From a virus: 64,000 nucleotides of DNA. Shown in pieces: positions 41,183-49,025 of this stretch. The stretch covers positions 1 to 64,000 of the IMG/VR virus record IMGVR_UViG_3300032322_001107. One strand, given 5' to 3'. Each line of letters starts with the position of its first letter. The first letter of the stretch is position 1. The notes under the pieces are model-generated. The model searched no databases. It was given only the letters and a program-made list of their open reading frames with translations, and was not told where the DNA came from. Made by a program: the position numbers and the translations under genes.

Positions 41183-41575
41183 CTACTGGCTTCTGTCCCA
41201 AACTTCAATTATGGTTTTCTCTTCTTCGCCTTTTTTCGCTTTCCTTTGCGTGACTTTGAGTTCGATCTGGTCTTCTGTATCGTCAGGGATTGCCCCGCAG
41301 TAGCGTAAAAAATCGCAATAAAATTTCGCACCACCATAGAGATTGTCGGTGTCGAGGAGTCGATTTTTTCGGACGCTTTCAATGCAGACAAGCAGGCGGC
41401 TTGGATCTCCTTCTTTTCCCTCAACCTCTGAAAGTGGTTCATCGAAAAGAGGCGGTTGAGTGACGGCAGGCGGTGCCTTACGTTTAGTCTTAGCACTAGC
41501 CTTTTGTTTGATGATGTCTCTTCGTTCATAGACTCCTTTACTTACTTCCACATAGCCCGCTGGTAGTTCCTTCAT
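41183..41575 (-). CDS. RusA-like / small conserved phage protein
   Basis: A 130-residue protein with a Lys-rich N-terminal third and a C-terminal domain 'LLDTDNLYGGAKFYCDFLRY' and 'GAIPDDTEDQIELKVTQRK'. The D-x-DN-x(2)-GGAK and 'IPDD' blocks are similar to the last part of RusA-type Holliday-junction resolvases and of a common uncharacterised phage family. Resolvase activity is possible but the N-terminal RusA region is not recognisable. Confidence 0.5.
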   Translation of the reverse strand: MKELPAGYVEVSKGVYERRDIIKQKASAKTKRKAPPAVTQPPLFDEPLSEVEGKEGDPSRLLVCIESVRKNRLLDTDNLYGGAKFYCDFLRYCGAIPDDTEDQIELKVTQRKAKKGEEEKTIIEVWDRSQ

Positions 41576-41751
41576 TGCTCAAGCAATACTTCCTCTTTAA
41601 GCTTTTCGGCTTCGGGGTCGGGGGCGATGCACATCATCAGTGCTTGGCGGGCTTTTTCCAGTTGTCTTTCTTTTAGTTCCAGTAACGCCTCCATAGTCAT
41701 CATTGGAGCCTCTTGTTTGAGATAGGCTGGATAAATTCGTCCCACTGTCAT
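41572..41751 (-). CDS. small helical protein, unknown
   Basis: A 59-residue protein (MTVGRIYPAYLKQEAPMMTM, then a Lys/Glu/Arg-rich helix). It is joined by ATGA overlaps to the 41748 gene before it and the 41183 gene after it, which supports it despite its size. No family recognised. Confidence 0.6.
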   Translation of the reverse strand: MTVGRIYPAYLKQEAPMMTMEALLELKERQLEKARQALMMCIAPDPEAEKLKEEVLLEQ

Positions 41752-42059
41752 TTGATGATTCCTTCTTCACGGGCAATGGCCTCAATCTGACTCACATACT
41801 CGCGGGTACAATTGAATTGTTCGGCAACGGCAGTAAAGTTCATTTCGGGATTGGCCATGAGATGGCCCAACACCTTGAACGCCCTTCCCCCGTTGGACAG
41901 ACGCCTCTTGGTGGTTTTCTTCCGCCTCGCCCGAATGCCAGTCCGCTTCAACGCCGAAGCCATGGCATGGTAGCTTGATCCGTGTTTTACGGCCAGTTCG
42001 CCAATGGTGATTTCGGGGTTTTCTTGAATTTCAGTAGGTAGAATGGTTGTATCGATCAT
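41748..42059 (-). CDS. helix-turn-helix DNA-binding protein
   Basis: The 103-residue basic protein has two helix-turn-helix-like segments: 'TIGELAVKHGSSYHAMASAL' and 'FTAVAEQFNCTREYVSQI', linked by a basic stretch (RARRKKTTKRR). ATG 42059 is preferred. It is a plausible regulator. It stands next to the inverted TTGAC/GTCAA elements at 42071-42109. Confidence 0.65.
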   Translation of the reverse strand: MIDTTILPTEIQENPEITIGELAVKHGSSYHAMASALKRTGIRARRKKTTKRRLSNGGRAFKVLGHLMANPEMNFTAVAEQFNCTREYVSQIEAIAREEGIIK

Positions 42060-42070
42060 ATGATTATATA

Positions 42071-42109
42071 TTGACACTTAAACCTAGCTGTTGTTCAATA
42101 TACGTCAAA
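42071..42109. promoter_or_regulatory. inverted TTGAC / GTCAA elements upstream of HTH gene
   Basis: The short spacer between the HTH gene start (42059) and the HNH gene end (42112) contains TTGACA on the plus strand and a GTCAA further right, with an ATTATA (TATAAT on the minus strand) at 42063-42068. Both a minus-strand promoter for the HTH gene and an operator-like inverted repeat are possible. Confidence 0.3.
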
Positions 42110-42111
42110 TA

Positions 42112-42642
42112 TTATCGGCGCTTCTTTTGGGCGCGGATATTCTTTCCAGCCAAGGCTTGCTGGTAAGCTTCTTCGGTAATGACTCGGCCTCGGAGCTTAA
42201 ATACCCAATTACGTTGGCGCGTAAAACTCCAACTTAGTCCCAAGGCTTTGAGGGTTGCCGCTGTCATTCCACCTTTAATTTTGAGGCTTTCAATAATCTT
42301 GGAGTCAATAACTCTGGTAGATGTAAGCTTGTCCCGCCTGTTTGGCTCCACGGGATCAACCATGGGTTCGGGCTTTGGTCTGGAAATCTTCCGTTGAAAC
42401 TTGCGGGACTCCTCGCGTTCCACAGCGTGGAAGTTCTTGTGGCACTTTTTACAGAGACAAATCAAGTCATCAAGGTGGTTTAGCTCATCTCCCTTATGCT
42501 CGTAAGTTCGATGGTGTGCCTGCAAATCTAGGGGGCTGTTACAGAGTTGACAGCGGAATCCTGCTCGCTTTTTGACGGCCCTACTCACCTCTCGCCAGTA
42601 AGGAGTTGTAAGGTAGGCTTGGTATTGAAATTTCGTTATCAT
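42112..42642 (-). CDS. HNH endonuclease
   Basis: The 176-residue protein has the phage HNH layout: 'CQLCNSPLDLQAHHRTYEHK' with a zinc pair and catalytic histidine, then 'LICLCKKCHKNFHAVERE'. A C-terminal helical part (about 115-176) looks DNA-binding. These nucleases nick or cut DNA; roles include packaging partner or homing. It lies alone in the minus-strand block. Confidence 0.85.
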   Translation of the reverse strand: MITKFQYQAYLTTPYWREVSRAVKKRAGFRCQLCNSPLDLQAHHRTYEHKGDELNHLDDLICLCKKCHKNFHAVEREESRKFQRKISRPKPEPMVDPVEPNRRDKLTSTRVIDSKIIESLKIKGGMTAATLKALGLSWSFTRQRNWVFKLRGRVITEEAYQQALAGKNIRAQKKRR

Positions 42643-42711
42643 CGCGGAACCCTTGCGCTGCGCGGCTTATCGGTTCGGTCAGTAACTGGATTATTTCGAG
42701 ATTTCATCCGA

Positions 42712-43233
42712 TTACCACAATCCCCGAATTTCTCCCTGATACTCTTCCTCGTCCCCATAACCTGATACAATATTCTCATCATATATTGTATTCTGTATAT
42801 TGGTATTCTCTGATATTGGTGTTATAATGTGGTCGAAGTTTCCCGTGGACGGAATTTCCCGTGCGCTAGAAACCTTGACCACGGAAAGAGGGGAACGCCA
42901 ATTTGTGCGATTGCTACGCTGATCTTCCGCAACTGGTGCATCATAAAATGTCCAAGTATTGCAGAATCCTCCCTTACCCCCGCCAGAAAGCTCATACTTT
43001 ACATAGCCAAGACTTTCCAATTCCCGAAAGTAGGTCTTGACCCTGTTGGCCCCGTCTGTGGTGTTGTTTACAAAGTAAGCCCGATTTGCCACCCACTCAT
43101 CGGCGTTGGATAGCACCATAGCCAGCAAACCTCTCGCCCCAAATGACAACTTCTTATCTCTTACGAGATCGTTTGATAGCTGGACAAATCCGCCCCTAGT
43201 TACCCGCTTATAGACTGTTTGATTCTTTTTCAT
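42712..43233 (-). CDS. winged-helix replication-initiator-like protein
   Basis: The 173-residue protein opens 'MKKNQTVYKRVTRGGFVQLS' and has a winged-helix core 'DKKLSFGARGLLAMVLSNAD', 'NNTTDGANRVKTYFRELESLGYV'. This is the fold of phage O/DnaD-type replication organisers and related regulators. The C terminus is disordered and acidic. It is the first gene of the minus-strand block, next to a control region with bipartite inverted repeats. A role in binding the candidate origin at 35.7 kb is an inference. Confidence 0.6.
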   Translation of the reverse strand: MKKNQTVYKRVTRGGFVQLSNDLVRDKKLSFGARGLLAMVLSNADEWVANRAYFVNNTTDGANRVKTYFRELESLGYVKYELSGGGKGGFCNTWTFYDAPVAEDQRSNRTNWRSPLSVVKVSSAREIPSTGNFDHIITPISENTNIQNTIYDENIVSGYGDEEEYQGEIRGLW

Positions 43234-43588
43234 AGCAATAAATAAAATTGCCACTCAAATGACGGGGCGTGGGATGATTGAGAACCCGACAATGAAACAA
43301 GCAAGTTACTCCCTCACCCCGCCACTTGAATGGCAGATTAATATTTATTGTTATTTCTTGTTTCATACTCAATCGTCTGGGTTCTCACGTCAGACTGTTG
43401 TAACTTCTCACAAAGGGTCAGACATGGCAAGTTCAAAAACGCTCAAAAAAACATTGAACGCCCCGAAGGGGCCATGGTCTATGTCTATATGAATACTTTT
43501 GGAGGCGGGGAGACTCGGCATGAAAATGCGAAGGCTTCAAAGATCGGGGGGTCAATGAAGTTGCGCCACCCCGTTTCCAATCTCTTTT
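43234..43588. promoter_or_regulatory. divergent control region with nested inverted repeats
   Basis: A 10-bp perfect inverted repeat ATGAAACAAG (43292-43301) / CTTGTTTCAT (43357-43366) lies inside a 9-bp one TGAGAACCC (43279-43287) / GGGTTCTCA (43379-43387). Together they form two facing copies of a bipartite block TGAGAACCC...ATGAAACAAG, with different inner spacing. The region separates minus-strand (43233) and plus-strand (43589) genes. A GC-rich hairpin (GCCCC-GAA-GGGGC) stands at 43460-43472. No confident promoter boxes could be fixed. Confidence 0.6.
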
Positions 43589-43626
43589 ATGAACAGACAA
43601 GAAGCAATACAACTACAGATCGATGA
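43474..43626 (+). CDS. possible 50-residue leader ORF
   Basis: A frame starts at ATG 43474 after AAGGGG and overlaps the first 38 bases of the next gene. The product is basic and Gly/Thr-rich. A second short frame (43424-43492) overlaps it. Neither has family support, so both are uncertain. Confidence 0.2.
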   Translation: MVYVYMNTFGGGETRHENAKASKIGGSMKLRHPVSNLFYEQTRSNTTTDR

Positions 43627-43942
43627 AATCATGGATAGTTTTGACTTCCAATCAGCCATGAGGGTATTGGAGGTCTACAAGTCCATGGAGCGGGGTTATC
43701 CCAAAGACTGGTTCCTAGACGATGAGCCGTTTGAGCCTGCTATTCGGGCAGCAGCCCGCGAGTGCATGAAGGCGGCGGTCAAGCATAGTTATGCTGGTCA
43801 TAGCTATTTTGAGTCCCGCTTTGAAGAGGGAGAAGACGATGACGGCCCATGGGTCAGGATTTTCTTCAACTTCGGAGATCATAGCCACAATGACGGAGTA
43901 TCTTATGAAAAAACTGCTACTACTACCACTGTTACTGAGTAA
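43589..43942 (+). CDS. small conserved phage protein, unknown
   Basis: A 117-residue acidic protein with a helical N terminus (IQLQIDEIMDSFDFQSAMRV) and a C-terminal beta part (GPWVRIFFNFGDHSHNDGV). Proteins with this 'EIMDxFDF' opening occur in many phages. No function known. It leads the plus-strand operon from the control region. Confidence 0.6.
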   Translation: MNRQEAIQLQIDEIMDSFDFQSAMRVLEVYKSMERGYPKDWFLDDEPFEPAIRAAARECMKAAVKHSYAGHSYFESRFEEGEDDDGPWVRIFFNFGDHSHNDGVSYEKTATTTTVTE

Positions 43943-44186
43943 TACCCTTGCCCAAGATGGATCGTTTAATGGAACGGTTTATGACTTGGATTCGGGGCGG
44001 ATACAGGTCATTAGTGGGTCTGTGGATATCAAGCCAAAGGAGGATACATATCTTTCTACCCTTCGTCGCATCAATGCGGAGTTGGCGGAATCAAACGCTC
44101 GTATGAGTGCGGAGATTACAGCCAACAATCAACTTTATGAACTGCGCGAGCAGACAAGGCTCCTGCGTAAAATTGCCGACCAATGA
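43905..44186 (+). CDS. secreted coiled-coil protein
   Basis: The 93-residue protein starts MKKLLLLPLLLSNTLAQ, a Sec signal peptide with cleavage likely after LAQ or TLA. The mature part has a short beta segment (NGTVYDLDSGRIQVISGS) and a helical/coiled-coil tail (RRINAELAESNARMSAEITA). Overlaps the previous gene by 38 bases and the next by four. A periplasmic role, possibly in lysis or envelope contact, is inferred. Confidence 0.6.
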   Translation: MKKLLLLPLLLSNTLAQDGSFNGTVYDLDSGRIQVISGSVDIKPKEDTYLSTLRRINAELAESNARMSAEITANNQLYELREQTRLLRKIADQ

Positions 44187-44830
44187 GTAACTATCTCAAC
44201 GTCAATATCCCCACCTTCTTTGCTTTTGTAGATGAGGGATTCTTTTACGATCTTGAACCATGTGTCAGCAGGGAGAGACAACTAGTCGAGGTATTTGCCT
44301 TCACCTCCATCCCCCAACGGTGTGGGTTGTTTAGCGTGATGACAGAATACGGAAGCCAGCATGCCCGTGTCCCGATCCATTACCTTCATACTGATGAGAC
44401 TGGAGGCACATCTTACCCCTTGGACTGGATACAACTCTGGGACTCCATGAGCTACTATTGTAGTGTTACGATGCATGATTATTGCAAAAACCGTGCAGCA
44501 AACATCATGTTGAAGAACAAAATCTTTGAAAAAGGGAAATACATGTTCACGCTGGACTGGTGTTTCGGCCCCCACTATACCTCTGGCTACGGCGAGATGG
44601 CGGCTGGGCATAAGTGCGGTCATGTGTTTGCGGGCGATGGGCAATACTTTATCCAGCCCAACAATCGTGTGCTGTGGATGGACGGGGGATCGTTCATTGC
44701 CAAGAAGTTTCCACAAAAGCCCGATTGGAAGGTATTTAGCCAAGAATTTAGCTGCGAAAGCACAGGAAGCCGCTGGGTTAGCGAAAGCGAGGAGGAGCTA
44801 TGGTTTTACGACTTCAAAGAGCAGGGATAG
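44183..44830 (+). CDS. conserved phage protein, unknown
   Basis: A 215-residue protein with 'YLHTDETGGTSYPLDWIQLW' and 'HDYCKNRAANIML'; the phage family with the 'YPLDWIQLWD-x(2)-SY' block recurs in large phages but has no assigned role. Later come two Gly/His/Trp-rich stretches (CFGPHYTSGYGEMAAGHKCG). Joined to the signal-peptide gene by ATGA. Confidence 0.65.
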   Translation: MSNYLNVNIPTFFAFVDEGFFYDLEPCVSRERQLVEVFAFTSIPQRCGLFSVMTEYGSQHARVPIHYLHTDETGGTSYPLDWIQLWDSMSYYCSVTMHDYCKNRAANIMLKNKIFEKGKYMFTLDWCFGPHYTSGYGEMAAGHKCGHVFAGDGQYFIQPNNRVLWMDGGSFIAKKFPQKPDWKVFSQEFSCESTGSRWVSESEEELWFYDFKEQG

Positions 44831-45090
44831 TAATTGCACTACTTATTACAAGTGGTTGTGTTTCCTATCCACCCCGCCCCTATCCTTGGAACTTCCCCCC
44901 AGAGCATGAGTGGAACGCTCCCTTGGAGACTAGCTGGGTTAATGCCATTGATACCTTCCGCAACTGGACGGCACCGAAAGGTAAGATTTGGAACCCGCTT
45001 ATTCGGGAGTATGAGCCTGACTTTGGCTATGAGATTGAGCTTCTGAAGGCTTTTCCGCCAGATACTGAGGAACATGAACTGTATCAATAA
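44800..45090 (+). CDS. lipoprotein
   Basis: A 96-residue protein whose N terminus (RAGIVIALLITSGCVS) has a hydrophobic core followed by a lipobox-like L-I-T-S-G-C, so the cysteine at residue 20 is likely lipidated. The mature part is rich in Pro, Trp and Glu. It overlaps the previous gene by 31 bases. Next to a signal-peptide coiled-coil protein, a spanin-like pair for outer-membrane lysis is possible but unproven. Confidence 0.55.
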   Translation: MVLRLQRAGIVIALLITSGCVSYPPRPYPWNFPPEHEWNAPLETSWVNAIDTFRNWTAPKGKIWNPLIREYEPDFGYEIELLKAFPPDTEEHELYQ

Positions 45091-45099
45091 TCCAACCTT

Positions 45100-45124
45100 G
45101 CTAACGGGCTTCGCGCCCGTTAGC
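45100..45124 (+). terminator. hairpin after the lipoprotein gene
   Basis: GCTAACGGGC pairs perfectly with GCCCGTTAGC around a TTCGC loop, ten bases after the lipoprotein stop. No T-run follows, so termination is likely weak or factor-assisted; it may also mark the border of the inserted minus-strand nuclease genes. Confidence 0.5.
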
Positions 45125-45147
45125 GTGGCAAAAATCATGGCAGGCTA

Positions 45148-45726
45148 TTATGCGTATTTCCAAATTCTTCCCTTTGCCGTATTGCACCTTCCAGCAAGAA
45201 CATTAGATACGCCCTTTCCGTATTTTTTAATTGCAAAACTGGTTGATTCAAATTTTTCAATATTTCCATTTTCATCAATTCCAATTACTGGTTTCTTCGT
45301 TTTTTGATTTCTAGATTTTTCGATGAACAATCTTTTGACTTCTGCTGGATCTTTGGGGCGTGAATATCCATTCCGTCTAAAATATTCATTACAAGCATGG
45401 CAAATTCCCCTTCTTGATTGTCCGCGACACGGAGCGCCACAATTTTTACAATGAGTATTAACTGGTCTCAATTTTGTTTCGCTTTGTTGCTTTGGAGTTG
45501 CCCAGCGGCAATTTTTCTTTTCGTAGTTTCCGTTTGGGTCAATTCTGTCCAAAGATGTTCCAAATGGTCTTGGCCCCATATCCTTGTCAAAATTTTTAAA
45601 AATCCTCCATCGATCACAAACCTTAATGCCTCTTGCGCCATACCATTTCCAAGATTCTCTTTTTGGGTTTGTGCAGCGTTGTATCATTGCTGCCCAACAT
45701 GAATATGAAGATATTGTTTTAATCAT
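45148..45726 (-). CDS. homing-type endonuclease with C-terminal NUMOD-like domain
   Basis: A protein of about 192 residues: 'CWAAMIQRCTNPKRESWKWY' opening, then 'TSLDRIDPNGNYEKKNCRWA', the hallmark of phage homing HNH-type enzymes, a zinc-like 'CKNCGAPCRG...GICHAC' part, and a C-terminal DNA-recognition domain 'VIGIDENGNIEKFESTSFAI' of NUMOD1 type. It lies on the minus strand within a plus-strand operon and is AT-rich, typical of mobile homing genes. ATG 45726 used; no intron is evident. Confidence 0.75.
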   Translation of the reverse strand: MIKTISSYSCWAAMIQRCTNPKRESWKWYGARGIKVCDRWRIFKNFDKDMGPRPFGTSLDRIDPNGNYEKKNCRWATPKQQSETKLRPVNTHCKNCGAPCRGQSRRGICHACNEYFRRNGYSRPKDPAEVKRLFIEKSRNQKTKKPVIGIDENGNIEKFESTSFAIKKYGKGVSNVLAGRCNTAKGRIWKYA

Positions 45727-45764
45727 GTTGCCACAATACATCCTATTATGGCAGAAATCAAGAA

Positions 45765-46115
45765 CTATTTAATATTGTCTTCGTTTTCCTCTCCAAAAGT
45801 TATTTTATGAGAATCTATTATCCATCCACTTCTTCTAGCTTCTTTTGCATTTTTATGAATTTCGTTATGACACAATCGACAAAGCGCGGCAAAAAGACTG
45901 TAGTCACAAAGATAGCGACCAACCCTGCCCGCCTTATGATGGATATCTTGACTCTTCGCCTTCTTACATTTCTCGCATATGGGATGCAGTGCCAAGTAGG
46001 CTTTTTTTACCTTTGTATACTCATTGTATTCACGCTGGCGTTTGGGGGATGCGCTCCGCAACCTTCCGCTGCGCTTAAGTGGGGTTTTTGAACGAAGTGG
46101 AGTTTTTCTTGTCAT
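45765..46115 (-). CDS. HNH endonuclease
   Basis: A 116-residue protein with a basic N terminus (TRKTPLRSKTPLKRSGRL) and an HNH core 'CEKCKKAKSQDIHHKAGRVG', 'FAALCRLCHNEIHKNAKEAR'. These are the two zinc CxxC pairs and the catalytic histidines. ATG 46115 is preferred; an earlier start reaches 46130 and overlaps the divergent gene at 46123. It belongs to the inserted minus-strand pair. Confidence 0.8.
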   Translation of the reverse strand: MTRKTPLRSKTPLKRSGRLRSASPKRQREYNEYTKVKKAYLALHPICEKCKKAKSQDIHHKAGRVGRYLCDYSLFAALCRLCHNEIHKNAKEARRSGWIIDSHKITFGEENEDNIK

Positions 46116-46122
46116 ACCTACT

Positions 46123-46311
46123 ATGATCACTTGGAACGATTACAATAATACAAAGCCCGATGCAGAGGGAATCTACCTCATCAAAAACGATGAGTCAAAC
46201 CCTCCATTAAAGTGGGCCTGCCACTATCACCCCCACCATGGATGGAGCGGGATTGGACATATCCTTGAACGTGTGATTAAGTATTGGAGTCCATGGCCCG
46301 ATTCAAAGTAG
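46123..46311 (+). CDS. small Trp-rich protein, unknown
   Basis: A 62-residue protein (ITWNDYNNTKPDAEGIYLIK, then CHYHPHHGWSGIG) with the look of small phage 'PEG-x-YL' proteins of unknown role. ATG 46123. It overlaps the next gene. Confidence 0.55.
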   Translation: MITWNDYNNTKPDAEGIYLIKNDESNPPLKWACHYHPHHGWSGIGHILERVIKYWSPWPDSK

Positions 46312-46520
46312 TCTTAACCGTTATCAATGAGGACTCCGTTTCTCCATTCGTTGTCGGCCCAAGATTTCGTAGGGGGAGGCCCATGCCGATGGAAGCACTC
46401 CACACTGAACGTGGCGGTTACTTCTTCGACCCAGAATCAGAAATCGAGATGGCCAGAGATTGCGCTGAACAGTTTACCAAATACCTCAATCAAACAGAAA
46501 CCAAGAAAAAGAAAAAATGA
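46284..46520 (+). CDS. small protein, unknown
   Basis: A 78-residue protein (ARFKVVLTVINEDSVSPFVV, then GRPMPMEALHTERGGYFF) with a Lys-rich tail. An internal ATG at 46293 is also possible. No family recognised. Confidence 0.55.
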   Translation: MESMARFKVVLTVINEDSVSPFVVGPRFRRGRPMPMEALHTERGGYFFDPESEIEMARDCAEQFTKYLNQTETKKKKK

Positions 46521-46705
46521 CTAAAGACAAAACATTCATTGTGTGCTACGGGGATAAAGTTGTGGAACTCCATGCCTCTGGACTAAGCAAGGAAGAAGCA
46601 ACCATTGAGTCTGAAAGGCTAACAGGCAAAGGATATAACAACGTTCGTATTCGCTTGGAAGATCCCGTCCACCCGACTTGGCCGCTCAACTTTGACGCAC
46701 AGTGA
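46517..46705 (+). CDS. small protein, unknown
   Basis: A 62-residue protein (KTFIVCYGDKVVELHASGLS...) with an alpha-beta look. Coupled to both neighbours by ATGA/GTGA overlaps. No family recognised. Confidence 0.55.
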   Translation: MTKDKTFIVCYGDKVVELHASGLSKEEATIESERLTGKGYNNVRIRLEDPVHPTWPLNFDAQ

Positions 46706-47712
46706 ATATTGCTTTTGCTTATCACAACGGGGACGCCGAATTAGCCATGGAGTCGGCCAAGGCGATTACGGCTTTTGGCATCAACATGCGACATAAGGCG
46801 ACTTTGTGCTGTACGAAAGATACATTTGGAGCTTCTGATATCATCCATGAACTAAAGAAAAGCTTTCCCGAAGTAGACCAGCTGTTTGTTCAAGACGGAT
46901 TTGACGGCTGGCCTCTTGGCCCAAACCAGATGTTTGCCGATGTGGCTGCTGCCATGTACTCAACCAATACCCCATTCTACTTCTGGGAGCCAGATTGTGT
47001 TCCCATGAAAGAAGGATGGGCTGACGATCTCGACGCCGAATATCACAAACAGGTTGGTATCCTTGGTCATCTCTACGAAGGCGGAATGGCTTCCAATGGA
47101 AAAAACATCTACAAAATGATTGTGGGCAGTGCGGTCTACCCTCCTAATTTCTTAGACTTTTGTCCTTCAGCCCAATCTTTATCAACTTACAATTTGGCAT
47201 ATAGGGAATCGGGAAACGTTCCAGAGCCTTGGGATGTTCGTTGCCGATGGAACTTTATGGAGATTGGCCGCGACACGCCGCTCATCCGAACCTACTGGAA
47301 AAGCGTTAACTACCAATGGAAGGATGGAAAGATCGTTTTTTACGCCGAAGATCCCGAAGCCCAAGCAGTTCAAGGGGTTACTTGCCCAGATAGAATCATC
47401 TCTAGCCAAGCTGTAGTCATCCACGGATGTAAAGACGGGTCTCTCCACAAAATGGCACAAGAGGGGTTTCCAATGCCGTCAGATTCCATGGGATTAAATA
47501 CCCCATCGAATTCGATGGGATTAGAGCAAAGCGTCAAAAATGATACACAAGTGGGGACATTTTGCGATAAAGCCACAGAAGTGGTGCGAAAACCGCCCAA
47601 AAAAGCCAAGAAAAAGCGGGTAATCTCGGAAGTAGAGCGCGAACGCCGTAGGCAGTCCATGATGGAAATTTTGCAAAGAAAGCGTGAACGAAAGGCCCAA
47701 GGGGTTGTCTAA
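46702..47712 (+). CDS. GT-A-like glycosyltransferase with basic tail
   Basis: The 336-residue protein starts at GTG (GTGA overlap). N-terminal 'NIAFAYHNGDAELAMESAKA' and the acidic triad E96-P-D98 in 'FYFWEPDCVP' are GT-A-like; 'FDGWPLGPNQMFADVAAAMY' is a typical donor-site region. The last 70 residues are a flexible basic tail (KKAKKKRVISEVERERRRQS). An 18-bp palindrome and a small internal repeat (SMGL-x-TPSNSMGL) lie at its linker. Target unknown. Confidence 0.6.
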   Translation: MNIAFAYHNGDAELAMESAKAITAFGINMRHKATLCCTKDTFGASDIIHELKKSFPEVDQLFVQDGFDGWPLGPNQMFADVAAAMYSTNTPFYFWEPDCVPMKEGWADDLDAEYHKQVGILGHLYEGGMASNGKNIYKMIVGSAVYPPNFLDFCPSAQSLSTYNLAYRESGNVPEPWDVRCRWNFMEIGRDTPLIRTYWKSVNYQWKDGKIVFYAEDPEAQAVQGVTCPDRIISSQAVVIHGCKDGSLHKMAQEGFPMPSDSMGLNTPSNSMGLEQSVKNDTQVGTFCDKATEVVRKPPKKAKKKRVISEVERERRRQSMMEILQRKRERKAQGVV

Positions 47713-47720
47713 CGCTTCCT

Positions 47721-49025
47721 ATGCAAGAAGTCATCTTTGAACCATCCGCCGAAACCGCCATCCTTTCCTGCCTCTGTCATGCCCCGTCAGAGGATCAGCG
47801 CGAGATCCTTTTATCTATAAAGGAAGATCATTTCTACCTTCAGGAGAACAAGATCATCTTTCGGGCGGTCATGCGCTGTATCGCCAAGGGGATGCAGGCT
47901 GACATCATCAATGTTAAAGGAGAGATCGAAGCTGCCAACGAATACGATATCGTTGGGGGTGAACAAAAGATTACAGAAGTTGCAACTTCATGTGTAGCCC
48001 ATAACAACTGGAAGCGTTACTATCCCAAGCTGGAGGAAGCCCGCTACAGAAGGTCTCTGGAATACTTAGCCAATGACATGGTTCACAAAGCCAGAGATCG
48101 CGAGCTAAAGATTGAAGAACTCAAGAACTGGTCAGAGACCACCGTCATGCGGGCTGACTACGAGATGGATGATGGTAGTAAGCTTTCCATCAACAACGCC
48201 TTGGATCGCGCTGCCCAGAACATCGAATCCACGATTGCTGGAAAACCCTGTATCGGCATTCGCACTGGCATCACTCCATTGGATGACCTTCTCATGTTTG
48301 GCTTGCGCGGCGGGGACATGGTTGTATTGGCCGCAAGACCAGCGGTTGGTAAGACGGCAAGCGCCCTTCAGATTGCAGAAAACGTGGCACTTAACCAAAA
48401 GAAGCGGGTCTTGATCTTCTCTTTGGAGATGACCAGCGTTGCCCTCATGGAGCGCATGATCCGCTCGCGGGCGAGGGTGGGTGCTGCTGATATCCTTTCT
48501 GGTCGGGTGACTCCGCATCAGAAACAGTCTCTCGGACGGGCCGTGCAGGAAATCCAAGCATCCGAAATCATCTGCGATGACAGTTCGGCCAAATCCATTG
48601 GCTATCTCAAGGCGGTAGCTCGCCGCGCCCACCAGCGCACTCCGCTAGACCTCATCATCATTGACTACCTCCAGTTGGTTAAGGGCGATAGTAAGCGCGG
48701 AAAAGACAATCGCGTGTGCGAGGTGGAAGAGATTAGCGGTGGCATCAAGGATCTAGCCAAGACCCTTAAGGTTCCAGTTTTAGTGCTGGCCCAACTCAAC
48801 CGCGACCCAGACAAGCGCGGAGGACGCCCAAGCCTTTCAGACCTTAAAGGATCTGGAGCCATCGAACAGGACTCAGATATCGTCATTTTAATTCACAACG
48901 AAGAGGCGCAGGATCATACACAGATGCCGAATATAGAATTTATTGTAGCGAAACATCGTGACGGTGGAACAGGAGTTGCTAATATGGCATTTAACAAAGC
49001 AATAACTAGATTTGAATTGCCGTGA
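47721..49025 (+). CDS. dnaB: DnaB-type replicative helicase
   Basis: The 434-residue protein has a helical N-terminal domain (SAETAILSCLCHAPSEDQRE, then 'ENKIIFRAV') and a RecA-like core: Walker A 'ARPAVGKTA' at 205-213, 'FSLEM' at 233-237, Walker B 'LIIIDYLQL' around 311-319, and a late 'LKGSGAIEQDSDIV' block. It unwinds DNA at the fork and partners the DnaG primase. The last 40 codons are AT-richer than the rest and lead into a homing nuclease whose start overlaps its stop. Confidence 0.95.
   Translation: MQEVIFEPSAETAILSCLCHAPSEDQREILLSIKEDHFYLQENKIIFRAVMRCIAKGMQADIINVKGEIEAANEYDIVGGEQKITEVATSCVAHNNWKRYYPKLEEARYRRSLEYLANDMVHKARDRELKIEELKNWSETTVMRADYEMDDGSKLSINNALDRAAQNIESTIAGKPCIGIRTGITPLDDLLMFGLRGGDMVVLAARPAVGKTASALQIAENVALNQKKRVLIFSLEMTSVALMERMIRSRARVGAADILSGRVTPHQKQSLGRAVQEIQASEIICDDSSAKSIGYLKAVARRAHQRTPLDLIIIDYLQLVKGDSKRGKDNRVCEVEEISGGIKDLAKTLKVPVLVLAQLNRDPDKRGGRPSLSDLKGSGAIEQDSDIVILIHNEEAQDHTQMPNIEFIVAKHRDGGTGVANMAFNKAITRFELP

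Noticed and set aside
43259-43492. 77-codon plus-strand frame in the divergent spacer
   Set aside because: It crosses the nested inverted repeats, has no ribosome site, and shows no family resemblance.
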